A DNA stretch of 64,000 nt from Cupriavidus gilardii (GTDB lineage: Bacteria; Pseudomonadota; Gammaproteobacteria; Burkholderiales; Burkholderiaceae): positions 1 through 64,000 of the forward strand of contig NZ_JABTYE010000017.1 in the NCBI RefSeq assembly GCF_013314895.1, in the 5' to 3' direction. Both the position numbers and the translations under genes were made by a program. Positions 23,909-33,485 of the stretch are shown here, piece after piece. Positions within the stretch are counted from its first letter, which is position 1. Each line of letters begins with the position of its first letter. The notes under the pieces were generated by a model, which saw nothing but the letters and a program-made list of their open reading frames with translations, searched no databases and had not been told where the DNA came from.

Positions 23909-25401
23909 GCATCGACATCACGACCTGCGACCTGCTGGTGGTCGGCGCCGGCCCCGCAGGCCTGGCCGCCGCGACACGCGCCGCCGGACTCGGTCTGTCG
24001 ACGGTGCTGATTGACGAGCAACCGGCGCCGGGCGGACAGATCTATCGCGCGATCGGCAACACGCCGGTGCGCAATCGCGCCATTCTTGGCGAAGACTACT
24101 GGCACGGCCAAAGCCTGCTCGAGCCGTTTGCGCGCAGCGGGGCACGGCACCTTTCCGCCGCGACGGTGTGGTCGATCAATGCCCTCGAAGGGCAAGCGGC
24201 TGCCGGTGCCGAAGGGCAGGGCGAGGGCAGGTGCGCCGGCTTCGAGGTCGCCTATTCGGTAGCCCGTCCCGGCCAGGAGCCGCAGGCCGCGCTGCTGCAT
24301 TGCCGCCATATCGTGCTGGCCACCGGCGCGCAGGAGCGGCCGTTCCCGATCCCCGGCTGGACATTGCCCGGCGTGATCACCGCCGGCGCGGCGCAAATCC
24401 TGCTGAAGACGTCGGGCGTCGTGCCGGAAGGCCGCACCGTGCTGGCCGGCGGCGGCCCGCTGCTCTATCTGTTGGCGTGGCAATACCTGAATGCCGGCGT
24501 GAAGCTCGAAGCGATTCTGGAGACCACCGACAGCGGGCAATGGCGCAAGGCGCTGCCGCACGCCTGGGGCTTCCTGCGTTCGCCTTATCTCGGCAAGGGG
24601 CTGAAGCTGCTGCGCGCGGTGCGCAAGGCCGTGCCCATCGTCAACGGCGTGACGGCGCTCGAGGCGCTGGCCGGTGCCGACGGCAAGGTCGCCGAATTGC
24701 GCTATGAGGCCGCTGGCCAGAGCCGCAAGATGGCGGTTGACCAGCTGCTGCTGCATCAAGGCGTGGTCCCCAATACCAACCTGTCACGCGCGGTCGGCGC
24801 CGAGCACGCGTGGAACGAGCGTCAGGACTGCTGGGAGCCTGCGGTCGATGCCTGGGGCGCGACTTCGGTGCCGCACCTGACCATTGCCGGCGACGGCGCC
24901 GGTATCGCGGGCGCGGTGGCCGCCGAGCATCGCGGCCGGATCGCGGCGCTGCATGCCGCCGCCGACCTCGGCCGGATCGACATCGCGACGCGCGACAGGG
25001 AAGCGGCGGCACATCGCGCCGCGCTGACCCGGGCGACGCGCGGGCGCGAGTTCTTCGAGGTCCTGTACCGCCCGCTGGCCCAGTTCCGGCGCCCGGTTGG
25101 CGACACCGTCGTCTGCCGCTGCGAAGAGGCCACCGCGGAACAGGTGCGGCACGCCGCGCGCATCGGCTGCCAGGGTCCCAACCAGCTCAAGGCGTTCCTG
25201 CGCTGCGGCATGGGTCCTTGCCAGGGGCGCTTCTGCGGGCTGACGGTCACCGAGCTGATCGCGGACGAACAGCAGCGCCATCCGCGCGACGTCGGCTACT
25301 ACCGGCTTCGCTTTCCGACCAAGCCGGTGACGCTTGGCGAGATCGCGACGCTGCCGCAGACGCAGGCTTCGCGCGAAGCCGTGGTGCGCTTCAAGAAATG
25401 A
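23905..25401 (+). CDS. NAD(P)/FAD-dependent oxidoreductase subunit (opine oxidase A/HcnB-like)
   Basis: A 498-residue flavoprotein. The N-terminal FAD motif CDLLVVGAGPAGLAAATRAA starts near residue 7. A second nucleotide-type loop VLAGGGPLLYLLAW is in the middle. The C-terminus has a BFD-like [2Fe-2S] domain with CRC at 404-406 and CGMGPC...C at 434, 439 and 444. This is the large subunit type of octopine oxidase OoxA and HcnB. A complex with the preceding two proteins, feeding electrons to the respiratory chain, is inferred. The substrate is probably an N-substituted amino acid. Confidence 0.88.
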   Translation: MSIDITTCDLLVVGAGPAGLAAATRAAGLGLSTVLIDEQPAPGGQIYRAIGNTPVRNRAILGEDYWHGQSLLEPFARSGARHLSAATVWSINALEGQAAAGAEGQGEGRCAGFEVAYSVARPGQEPQAALLHCRHIVLATGAQERPFPIPGWTLPGVITAGAAQILLKTSGVVPEGRTVLAGGGPLLYLLAWQYLNAGVKLEAILETTDSGQWRKALPHAWGFLRSPYLGKGLKLLRAVRKAVPIVNGVTALEALAGADGKVAELRYEAAGQSRKMAVDQLLLHQGVVPNTNLSRAVGAEHAWNERQDCWEPAVDAWGATSVPHLTIAGDGAGIAGAVAAEHRGRIAALHAAADLGRIDIATRDREAAAHRAALTRATRGREFFEVLYRPLAQFRRPVGDTVVCRCEEATAEQVRHAARIGCQGPNQLKAFLRCGMGPCQGRFCGLTVTELIADEQQRHPRDVGYYRLRFPTKPVTLGEIATLPQTQASREAVVRFKK

Positions 25402-25424
25402 AGCGCGACATGGCGATGCGAAGC

Positions 25425-25447
25425 GCCGGCCTGCACGACAGGCCGGC
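25425..25447 (+). promoter_or_regulatory. intra-operon hairpin between oxidase and Bug gene
   Basis: Perfect 9-bp stem GCCGGCCTG/CAGGCCGGC with loop CACGA, 24 bases after the oxidase stop. It has no T run. Likely an mRNA-stabilising or attenuating element rather than a full terminator. Confidence 0.55.
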
Positions 25448-25576
25448 ATGAGTACGGCAACACCACAATAAACGAGCAGGACCGGATCGCCCCGCGGCAT
25501 GCCGCGTCTTGCCGATTGCACCAGCACAGCGACGAAACCTGAGAGCACTCCACAAACCATCTATCGAGGTTCAACC

Positions 25577-26542
25577 ATGGCGTTTTCCAAGATTGTCCCC
25601 GCTCTCGCGCTCGCGCTGACCGCCACCCATGGCATCGCGCAGGACCTGCCGCAGGGCCCCATCCGGATGCTGGTCGGCTTTGCGCCCGGCGGCGGCAACG
25701 ACGTGATTGCCCGCACGGTGTCGACGCAGTTTCAGCTGAACACCAAGACCACCATCGTCGTGGAAAACAAGCCCGGCGGCGGCAGCACGATCGCGACCGC
25801 CGAGGTGGCGCGCGCCAAGCCCGATGGATCCGTGCTGTTGCTGGGGTCCGTGGGCGGACAGGCCATCGCGCCGTCGATCTACAGCAAGCTGCCATACGAC
25901 CCCGTCAAGGGCGTGCAGCCGGTTTCGCTGGTGGCAAAGTCGGCCAATGCGCTGGTGGTCAACAACGATCTGCCGGTCAAGACCGTGCAGGAGCTGGTTG
26001 CGTATGCCAAGGCCAATCCGGGCAAGCTGAACGTGACGTCGCCGGGCAACGGCACCATCTCGCACCTGTCGGCCGAACTGTTCAAGAGCATGGCGGGCGT
26101 CTCGATTACGCACATTCCGTACCGTGGCGACGCACCGGCAATGCAGGACGTGATGGCCGGCCAGGCCCAGATGACGTTCGCCAGTCTGCCGTCGGCAAAG
26201 GCCGGCGCCGATTCGGGCAAGGTGCGCATCCTCGCGGTGACCAGCACCAAGCGCGTGGAAACCATGCCGAACGTGCCGACCATCGCCGAGTCCGGCGTGC
26301 CCGGCTATGAGGTCGTGTCGTGGTACGGCGTGTTCACCACGGGCGGCACGCCGATGCCGACGGTCAACCGACTCGCGCAGGAAATCGCTGCCGTGATCGC
26401 CCAGCCCGCCATCCGCGATTCGATCGCCAAGCAAGGCATGGAGCCGAGCGCGCTGGGGCCGGTCGAGTTCACGCAACTGGTCAATCACGACACGCAGAAG
26501 TGGGCCAAGGTCGTGAAGACGGTGGGCATCAAGCTGGACTGA
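25577..26542 (+). CDS. Bug-family periplasmic substrate-binding protein
   Basis: A 321-residue protein with a signal peptide (LALALTATHGIAQ) and the Bug core: GPIRMLVGFAPGGGNDVIAR, VENKPGGGSTIATAEVA, ITHIPYRGDAPAMQDV and the closing AKQGMEPSALGPVEF. It follows the opine-oxidase-like genes on the same strand, 175 bases on, and probably captures the oxidase substrate. No TctA/TctB is near. Confidence 0.9.
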   Translation: MAFSKIVPALALALTATHGIAQDLPQGPIRMLVGFAPGGGNDVIARTVSTQFQLNTKTTIVVENKPGGGSTIATAEVARAKPDGSVLLLGSVGGQAIAPSIYSKLPYDPVKGVQPVSLVAKSANALVVNNDLPVKTVQELVAYAKANPGKLNVTSPGNGTISHLSAELFKSMAGVSITHIPYRGDAPAMQDVMAGQAQMTFASLPSAKAGADSGKVRILAVTSTKRVETMPNVPTIAESGVPGYEVVSWYGVFTTGGTPMPTVNRLAQEIAAVIAQPAIRDSIAKQGMEPSALGPVEFTQLVNHDTQKWAKVVKTVGIKLD

Positions 26543-26676
26543 ACGGCTTGCGGTCGGTTGGCGATTTCGATGCAGCCAGGGCCAGCGCCTGGCCGCATCG
26601 CTCTTCACGCCCCCGGTCATCGTTTCGCGCAAACAGATTCGACCCCACCTGCACGCCCCACATGCGGCTGCTGACC

Positions 26677-28428
26677 TCATCCATGCGCCCGCCTTGCCAG
26701 CACCTCGTCGCGCGGTCCCGCATCGACCACGCTGCCGCCGTCCATCACGACGATGGTGTCGAAGCGTTCCAGCAGGCTGGGTCGGTGCACCGAGGCGACG
26801 ATGCAGGCGGAAGGGAAGGCGGCGTGCATACGGTCGAATACGTGGCCCTCGGCCTTCGGGTCTAGCGCGCTGGTGGGTTCGTCGAGCAGCAGTATGGAGC
26901 TGCCCCGCGCCGCCAGCCCGCCGCGCGCCAGTGCCAGCCGCTGCCGCTGGCCACCGGAGAGATTGCCGCCGCGCTCGCTGATGGCGCTGTCCAGGCCATC
27001 GGGCAGCCGCTGCAACACCTCGTCGAACCCGCCCGTATGCACCGCGGATTGCAGCGCTGCGGCGTCGACCGGCTCGCCGAACGTCAGATTCTCTTCCACG
27101 CTGGCCTCGAATACCTCGGCCTCCTGCGGGATCAGCGTGGCCAACGTGCGCAACTCCGACCAGTCCAGCGTCACGCCATCGCGCCGCAGCTCGCCCTGCT
27201 GTGGCCGATAGAGGCCGGCGAGCGTGCGAAGAAGCGTGCTTTTGCCGCCGCCGCTCGGGCCGATCAACGCCACACGTGCGCCGCGCCGCAGCGTCAGATT
27301 CACGCCGTGCAGGCCGCCCCGCGCATCGTTGCCGTAGCGCCAACTGACGCCGCGCAGTTCCAGCGTCTGCCAGGGCGCGTCGGGCACCACGGCGGGAACG
27401 GCTTCATCGGGATCGCCGGGCGCCCGCCAGATCGGCTCGGCGCTGCCGTAGTCGGTGTGCATGCGCGCAAAGCTTTGAAAGTTCGCGGCCATCGAGCCGA
27501 CCACGGACGCGGCCTGCTGCGCATACTGATAAATCATGAAGACCGTGCCGAGCGGTACCACCTGACCCGGCTGCCGCTCCTGCAGCACGTACATCACGAC
27601 AAGAATCCAGGTCAGCCCCATGCCGAGCAGATCGACCGCAAACCACTTGCCTTCGTTGACCATGACCGCACGGCGCAGCGGGGCCATGATCCTCTCCATG
27701 CGCCGGCCCAGCAGCTTGCGCGACGCCGCTTGCAGCCTCAGTCCGATCACCGTACTGGCGTTGCCGACGAAGTCGAGCAGGGCGGACACATAGCGACGCT
27801 CCGCATCGTTCTCGGCCCGTGCCAGCTGCATCAATGCGCGGTCGAAACGCAGGATGATCAGCGCGATCACCACGTAGCCGGTCACCGCGATCGCGCCGCT
27901 CATGCGCGACAGCAGGGTCAGCGCCACCAGCGGACCGATGAAGTTGAAGATGTTCTGCAGATAGACGAACTGGTTCTGCGCAAAGTCCGACAGCGCCCGG
28001 CTGGACTGCACGACGCGATGCTGCAGGTCGCCCGAATGCCGTCCATCGCGCCATGCCAACGGTGCCGCCGCGATGCGCGCATAGAGCTGGTCGCTGAGCC
28101 GCTCGCGCACCCGCACGCCAACGTTGCGCTCCAACACCCGTCCCGGGCCGTGCACCAGCCATGACAGCAGATAGATGCCGATAAGATAGACAATCCAGCG
28201 GCCCGCCGCCGCGATGTTGTCCTGCTGCAGGGCGTTGATCGCCTGCGCCGCCAGCCACGGCATCACCAGCCGCAGCAACTGCGCCGCCGCCAACAAGCCC
28301 GATGCGCCTACCAGTTGAGCCCGCACACCGTGCGCATGGCGCCAGAGCGCGCGGTACAGCTCGCGCGCTGCGCTGCCGAGTCCCATGGCGGCCGGACGGG
28401 CAGGGGATGCGGGATCGAACTCCGTCAT
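26677..28428 (-). CDS. ABC exporter (fused membrane and ATPase domains)
   Basis: A 583-residue half-transporter. Six hydrophobic segments lie in residues 1-330. The ATPase domain has Walker A GPSGGGKST, signature LSGGQRQRLALARGG, Walker B ILLLDEPTSALD and the switch His in VASVHRPSLLE. It should work as a homodimer that exports a peptide, lipid or drug. It is convergent with the Bug gene and divergent from chrA. The substrate is unknown. The ATG at 28428 opens before a Pro/Ala-rich leader without signal peptide. Confidence 0.9.
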   Translation of the reverse strand: MTEFDPASPARPAAMGLGSAARELYRALWRHAHGVRAQLVGASGLLAAAQLLRLVMPWLAAQAINALQQDNIAAAGRWIVYLIGIYLLSWLVHGPGRVLERNVGVRVRERLSDQLYARIAAAPLAWRDGRHSGDLQHRVVQSSRALSDFAQNQFVYLQNIFNFIGPLVALTLLSRMSGAIAVTGYVVIALIILRFDRALMQLARAENDAERRYVSALLDFVGNASTVIGLRLQAASRKLLGRRMERIMAPLRRAVMVNEGKWFAVDLLGMGLTWILVVMYVLQERQPGQVVPLGTVFMIYQYAQQAASVVGSMAANFQSFARMHTDYGSAEPIWRAPGDPDEAVPAVVPDAPWQTLELRGVSWRYGNDARGGLHGVNLTLRRGARVALIGPSGGGKSTLLRTLAGLYRPQQGELRRDGVTLDWSELRTLATLIPQEAEVFEASVEENLTFGEPVDAAALQSAVHTGGFDEVLQRLPDGLDSAISERGGNLSGGQRQRLALARGGLAARGSSILLLDEPTSALDPKAEGHVFDRMHAAFPSACIVASVHRPSLLERFDTIVVMDGGSVVDAGPRDEVLARRAHG

Positions 28429-28702
28429 GCGGTGATGGCTCCTTCGGTTTCTGTCGGGATGGATTCGAAACCGGGAGTCTAGCGTTTCGCGGCAACACGA
28501 TGCCCAAAGTCTCGGCACGTTGCGGGATGACCGAAGCGTTCGATGCCCGAGGGCACCCCACGAGCAGGGCTCGGCATGGCAACCTTGTTGAGTGCAACCA
28601 GGATCACTATGTAGGGGGAGCTACAGCCTTGCAGCGATGCAAACGTGTGCCTATGCTGCCGGCATGACTGCGGCTTCCAACCCCGGATTCTTCTGATCGT
28701 CG

Positions 28703-29899
28703 ATGAGCACTCCACAATCGGTCGAGGCCGCCCCTGGCATCAAAGGACCGGGCTACACCCTCTGGCAACTGGTCCGCTATTTCCTCCGCCTCGGCACGCT
28801 CGGCTTCGGCGGCCCCGTCGCGTTGGCCGGCTATATGCATCGCGATCTGGTCGAAACGCGGCAATGGATTACCGAGGCGGATTACAAGGAAGGCCTCGCG
28901 CTGGCACAACTGGCGCCGGGCCCGCTGGCCGCGCAATTGGCGATCTATCTCGGCTACGTGCATTACCGCATTGTCGGCGCGACGCTGATCGGCATCGCCT
29001 TCGTGCTGCCATCGTTCCTGATGGTGGTGGCGCTCGGTTGGGCATATGTGCGCTTCGGCGGGCTGACGTGGATGCAGTCGGTGTTCTATGGAGTCAGTGC
29101 GGCCGTGATCGGCATCATCGCGATCAGCGCCTACAAACTCACCACCAGGAGCGTCGGCAAGGACAGATTGCTGTGGGCGGTCTACCTCGTGCTGGCGGTG
29201 GTGACAGTCGTCACGGAATCCGAGATGGCGTGGCTGTTTCTGGCAGCGGGCGTGCTGGTCTGGTTCTGGCGCGCGCCGCCGAGGTGGATTCGATCGAACA
29301 GATTGCACGCGGTGGCCGCGGTGCCGATTCCGATGGCGAGCGGCATGCTTGCAACGATCGATTGGCCGCTGCTTTCGCAGATCGGACTGTTCTTCGCCAA
29401 GGCCGGCGCCTTCGTCTTCGGCTCCGGACTGGCCATCGTGCCGTTCCTGTACGGCGGCGTGGTCACGGACCACCAGTGGCTCAACGAGAGGCAGTTCGTC
29501 GACGCGGTGGCCGTGGCGATGATCACGCCGGGACCGGTCGTCATCACCGTGGGTTTCATCGGCTATCTGATTGCCGGATTGCCCGGCGCATGCGTGGCCG
29601 CGGTCGCCACCTTCCTGCCGTGCTACCTGTTCACGATCCTGCCGGCGCCGTACTTCAAGAAATACGGCAAGCTGCCCGCGATCCTGGCCTTCGTCGACGG
29701 CGTGACGGCCGCGGCGATCGGGGCCATTTCCGGCGCGGTAATCGTGCTGGCCAAGCGTTCGATCGTCGATGTTCCCACCGCCCTGGTGGCGCTGATTGCC
29801 GTCGTGTTGCTGCTCAAGTTCAAGAAGCTGACGGAACCCGTGATTGTCGCCGGCGCTGCCGTGATCGGCCTGGTGGCATATCCGTTGCTGCATCCCTGA
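28703..29899 (+). CDS. chrA: ChrA-family chromate transporter
   Basis: A 398-residue two-domain CHR protein with about ten to twelve hydrophobic segments. Both halves carry the family motif: LGFGGPVALAGYMHRDLVETRQWI near residue 32 and AFVFGSGLAIVPFLYGGVV with ITPGPVVITVGFIGYL in the second half. ChrA exports chromate using the proton motive force. No chrB or chrC is adjacent, so regulation is unclear. The family also includes proteins not tied to chromate. Confidence 0.9.
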   Translation: MSTPQSVEAAPGIKGPGYTLWQLVRYFLRLGTLGFGGPVALAGYMHRDLVETRQWITEADYKEGLALAQLAPGPLAAQLAIYLGYVHYRIVGATLIGIAFVLPSFLMVVALGWAYVRFGGLTWMQSVFYGVSAAVIGIIAISAYKLTTRSVGKDRLLWAVYLVLAVVTVVTESEMAWLFLAAGVLVWFWRAPPRWIRSNRLHAVAAVPIPMASGMLATIDWPLLSQIGLFFAKAGAFVFGSGLAIVPFLYGGVVTDHQWLNERQFVDAVAVAMITPGPVVITVGFIGYLIAGLPGACVAAVATFLPCYLFTILPAPYFKKYGKLPAILAFVDGVTAAAIGAISGAVIVLAKRSIVDVPTALVALIAVVLLLKFKKLTEPVIVAGAAVIGLVAYPLLHP

Positions 29900-30034
29900 G
29901 CTGGCGGGAGCGCAGCGCGACCCGAGCGATTCATTCCGTCCCGGAATACATCGCCGAAAAAACTTCACGCCGCGCGTGGCGCGCTCCTCCATACTCGCAT
30001 CATCATTGAACCGCAGCGATCGGGGAGGAGCACC

Positions 30035-31000
30035 ATGAAAATGGCATTGGCATGGATGTGGGTAGCGGGAGCGATCGGCATCGGCATGCCGTCCGCACAG
30101 GCGGCGTGGCCGGAGAAACCCATCAAGCTGATCGTGCCGACGGCGGCCGGAGGCGCGCCGGACATCGTGGCGCGTCTGTTCGGCGATGCGCTGTCAAAGC
30201 GGCTGGGCCAGGCGATCGTGGTGGAGAACCGGCCTGGCGCAGGCGGCAATATCGGCATGCAGGCATTGCTGCAGGCGCCGGCCGATGGCTACACCATCGC
30301 CTATGGCAACAACGCCACGCTGGCGACCAACCGATTCCTCTATAGCCGGCTGCCTTACGATCCCGACAAGCTGGTGCCCATCGTCGGGCTCGTGACGACG
30401 TTCAACATCCTCGCGGTCAACAACGCGCTTCCGGTGAAGTCGGTGCGCGAACTGATCGCCTATGCGCAGGCCAATCCCGGCAAGCTGTCGATGGGCTCCG
30501 CCGGCAACGGCACGACCAGCCATCTGGGCGGAGAGCTGTTCAAGACGCTGGCCCAGCTCAATATCGAGCACGTGCCATACAAGGGCAGCACCCCCGCGTT
30601 GCAGGACCTGGTCGGCAACAACGTGCAGCTGATGTTCGAAAACGTGCCGTCGATCGGGCCCTATGTCGGCAGCAACAAGGTCCGCGCGCTGGCCGTGACA
30701 TCGACCAAGCGCTCGCCGCATTTTCCGCAGGTGCCTACGATGGACGAAGCCGGCATCAAGGGCTACGAATTGACCGCATGGGCGGGGCTGGTCGGCGCGC
30801 CGGGCATACCGGGGGAGGTGGTGGACCGCCTCAATCGCGAGGTCAATGCGGTGATTCGGGACCCGGGGTTCCGTGCGCGGCTGGACCAGCTCTCGTTCGA
30901 GCCGCTGGGCGGATCGCCGCGCGACTTTCAGGCACTGGTGGCATCCGAAACCGTGAAGTTCGGCGAGCTGGTGCGCAAGAGCGGCGCCAAGGTCGATTGA
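30035..31000 (+). CDS. Bug-family periplasmic substrate-binding protein
   Basis: A 321-residue Bug protein: signal peptide ending at AQAAWP, then KPIKLIVPTAAGGAPDIVAR, VENRPGAGGNIGMQ and IEHVPYKGSTPALQDLV. GGGGAGGAG precedes the ATG. It is 11 bases ahead of a D-aminoacylase-like gene, an operon, so its ligand may be an N-acyl or D-amino acid derivative processed by that enzyme. Confidence 0.92.
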   Translation: MKMALAWMWVAGAIGIGMPSAQAAWPEKPIKLIVPTAAGGAPDIVARLFGDALSKRLGQAIVVENRPGAGGNIGMQALLQAPADGYTIAYGNNATLATNRFLYSRLPYDPDKLVPIVGLVTTFNILAVNNALPVKSVRELIAYAQANPGKLSMGSAGNGTTSHLGGELFKTLAQLNIEHVPYKGSTPALQDLVGNNVQLMFENVPSIGPYVGSNKVRALAVTSTKRSPHFPQVPTMDEAGIKGYELTAWAGLVGAPGIPGEVVDRLNREVNAVIRDPGFRARLDQLSFEPLGGSPRDFQALVASETVKFGELVRKSGAKVD

Positions 31001-31011
31001 GGGTGCACGGC

Positions 31012-32469
31012 ATGTCATCGCATTTCGATCTGATCATTCGCAACGGCGACCTGGTCGACGGCAGCGGGGCGCCGCGGCGTTCTGCCGACGTGGCAGTGCG
31101 CGACGGCATGGTTGCCGCGATCGGCATCGGCCCGGAGGCCACCGCCGACGAGGTCGTCGATGCCACCGGCATGGTCGTCGCGCCCGGATTCATCGACACG
31201 CATACGCACGACGACTGGATGGTGTTCCAGTCCCCGCAGATGTTGCCCAAGGTGACCCAGGGCGTCACCACGATCATTGCAGGCAACTGCGGCATCAGCC
31301 TCTTTCCGCTGGTCACCGACAGCATCCCGCCGGCGCCGCTCGACATCATGCGCGGCGGCTTCGTATTCGAATCGGTGCGGGCCTATCGCGAGGCGTTCGC
31401 CGCCCGGCCGGCCACCGTCAATGTCTCGGTGCTTGTGGGCCAATCGACGCTGCGCGCGCGCCGCGTCGCGGAGCTGGGACGTGCTGCGACCGACGGCGAG
31501 ATCGACAGCATGCGGCGCGACGTCGAGCAAGCCCTGCTGGAGGGCGCCATCGGCGTCTCCACCGGTACCTTCTATCCGCCGTCGGCGGCCGCATCGGAGC
31601 AGGAGATCCTGCGCATGTGCGAACCGATGCAGCGGCTGGGCGGCGTGCTGGTCTCGCATATGCGCGACGAGAGCGACAACGTCGCCGAGGCGATCGACGA
31701 GACCGCGCGGCTGGGCAGGGCGCTCAATGTGCCGACCGTGATTTCGCACCACAAGCTGGTCGGCAAGCGCAATCATGGCCGCAGCCGCGAGACGCTGGCG
31801 CAGGTGCGGGAACTCTCGCGCACCATGCCGCTTTGCCTGGACTGCTATCCGTACGCGGCCTCGTCGACCATGCTGCGTCCGGAACGGGTCGACCAGTGCG
31901 ACCGGATCCTGATCACCTGGTCGGCCTCGCATCCGGAAGCTGCGGGCCGCTATCTGGAGGATCTGGCGCAGGAATGGCAACGCTCGCGGCGCGAGGTGGC
32001 AGAGGCCTTGCTGCCGGGCGGCGCGGTGTACTTCATCATGGACGAGGGCGATGTGCGGGACATCCTCGGCTACCCGGACACGATGATCGGCTCGGACGGC
32101 ATCCCGTCCGACGAAACGCCGCATCCTCGCCTGTGGGGCACCTTTCCGCGCGTGCTGGGCTTGTACTCGCGCGAGCTGGGCCTGTTTCCGCTCGAGCGCG
32201 CGGTTCACAAGATGACGGGCCTGCCCGCACAGCGCTTCGGGCTCGATGGCAGGGGCCATCTCGCCGTCGGCAAGGTGGCCGACATCACGGTGTTCGACCC
32301 GGCAACGATCCGCGATTGCGCGACCTTCGATGCGCCCACGCAGCCGTCGGTCGGCATCCGGGACGTATTCGTCGCGGGGCAGGCAACGCTGCGCGATGGC
32401 GTGCCTACTGCCAACCGGCCCGGACGCTTCGTGACGTCGACCCTGGTCAGGTCGGGCGTGCCGACGTGA
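31012..32469 (+). CDS. N-acyl-D-amino-acid deacylase (D-aminoacylase) family amidohydrolase
   Basis: A 485-residue amidohydrolase. Metal ligands include H64 and H66 ([10 protein letters not shown]) and C93 (GNCGIS), the cysteine that bridges zinc in D-aminoacylases. Further conserved segments are [19 protein letters not shown] and [10 protein letters not shown] with the catalytic Asp. It hydrolyses N-acyl-D-amino acids or related amides. Translation follows the Bug gene by 11 bases. The 3' end overlaps the convergent LysR gene by 23 bases. Confidence 0.88.
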   Translation: MSSHFDLIIRNGDLVDGSGAPRRSADVAVRDGMVAAIGIGPEATADEVVDATGMVVAPGFIDTHTHDDWMVFQSPQMLPKVTQGVTTIIAGNCGISLFPLVTDSIPPAPLDIMRGGFVFESVRAYREAFAARPATVNVSVLVGQSTLRARRVAELGRAATDGEIDSMRRDVEQALLEGAIGVSTGTFYPPSAAASEQEILRMCEPMQRLGGVLVSHMRDESDNVAEAIDETARLGRALNVPTVISHHKLVGKRNHGRSRETLAQVRELSRTMPLCLDCYPYAASSTMLRPERVDQCDRILITWSASHPEAAGRYLEDLAQEWQRSRREVAEALLPGGAVYFIMDEGDVRDILGYPDTMIGSDGIPSDETPHPRLWGTFPRVLGLYSRELGLFPLERAVHKMTGLPAQRFGLDGRGHLAVGKVADITVFDPATIRDCATFDAPTQPSVGIRDVFVAGQATLRDGVPTANRPGRFVTSTLVRSGVPT

Positions 32470-33388
32470 GCCGATGCCGGGGTCCGTTCGTGTCGGCTCT
32501 GGCCGTCTGCAGCAGCCAGTCCAGGAAGGTGACCAGGGTAGGGTTGGCGCGCTTCTCGTCGAGGCAGACGAAGTAGTACGACTTCGGCGACAGATAGCTG
32601 GTGTCCGACAGCCGTATCAGCCGGCCGGCCCGCAGATCGTCGCCGGCCACGAATTCCGGCAGCAACGCCACGCCCATGCCGCTGATGGCCGCCTGCAGGC
32701 CCATGGTCAGCAGGCCGTAGCGCGGCCCGTCGCCGGGCCTGGCCACCTTGGCGCCGATCTGCGCGAGATAGGCCGGCCATGCGTCCAGCGCCGTATGTTG
32801 ATGGAGCAGGGGCATTTGCCGCAGTGCCTGCGACAGCGAACCGCCCCGTGGCCGCCTGTCGGGAGCGCACACGGGGAACAGCTCCAGCGGCATGACTTCG
32901 ACGCCGAAGTGTCCAGGCGGCGGGCCGCCGCAGTACATGATGGCGGCGTCCAGGCCGCTGTGGGGCAGGTCCACCGGACCAACCTTGGTGGTGATGTTCA
33001 GCTGGATCTGCGGATGCTGCTTGGCAAATTGCAGCATCCGCGGCAGCAGCCAGATGTTGCCCAGCGACACCGGCACGGACAGGTCGAGCCGCCCGCCGGA
33101 CCCACGGCCGGTGAGCACTTCCAGCGTGGCTTCCTCGAGCAGGTTCAGTACCTGCCTGACGCGCTTGAGGTATTCCGCGCCGGTCGCGGTCGCGACGACT
33201 CCGCCCTTGCGCCGGTCGAGCAGCCGCACACCAAGGAAGTTCTCCAGCTCCGTCAACTGCTTGCTGACGGCGCTCTGCGTCAGACACAGCTCCTCGGCAG
33301 CTTCGGTCACGCTTCCCTTGCGCACGGTGGACTCAAGCGCGACCAGGTTGGCAAGGGCGGGCAGGTTGCGGCTGGTGGTGCTTTTCAT
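32447..33388 (-). CDS. LysR-family regulator (GcvA-like)
   Basis: A 313-residue LysR regulator with the helix-turn-helix [35 protein letters not shown] and an effector domain typical of the GcvA subgroup ([19 protein letters not shown]). It is convergent with the deacylase gene (23-base overlap) and divergent from the amidase at 33486, which is its most likely target. ATG 33388 chosen: it is the usual start relative to the helix-turn-helix; an open frame further upstream is low complexity. Confidence 0.88.
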   Translation of the reverse strand: MKSTTSRNLPALANLVALESTVRKGSVTEAAEELCLTQSAVSKQLTELENFLGVRLLDRRKGGVVATATGAEYLKRVRQVLNLLEEATLEVLTGRGSGGRLDLSVPVSLGNIWLLPRMLQFAKQHPQIQLNITTKVGPVDLPHSGLDAAIMYCGGPPPGHFGVEVMPLELFPVCAPDRRPRGGSLSQALRQMPLLHQHTALDAWPAYLAQIGAKVARPGDGPRYGLLTMGLQAAISGMGVALLPEFVAGDDLRAGRLIRLSDTSYLSPKSYYFVCLDEKRANPTLVTFLDWLLQTARADTNGPRHRLTSARPT

Positions 33389-33485
33389 CGGGGCATCCTC
33401 GGGCGGACGGTGAGACTCGGTACGGTGGGCGCAGGTACTGCGCGCGCCATTGTCGTTCATGTATTCCGTGAGGGAAAGCAACACG

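Noticed and set aside
22474..25401. Hydrogen cyanide synthase HcnABC
   Set aside because: Gene order (C-A-B like) and a NocR-type regulator fit opine or amine oxidases better; cyanide synthesis cannot be claimed from motifs alone.
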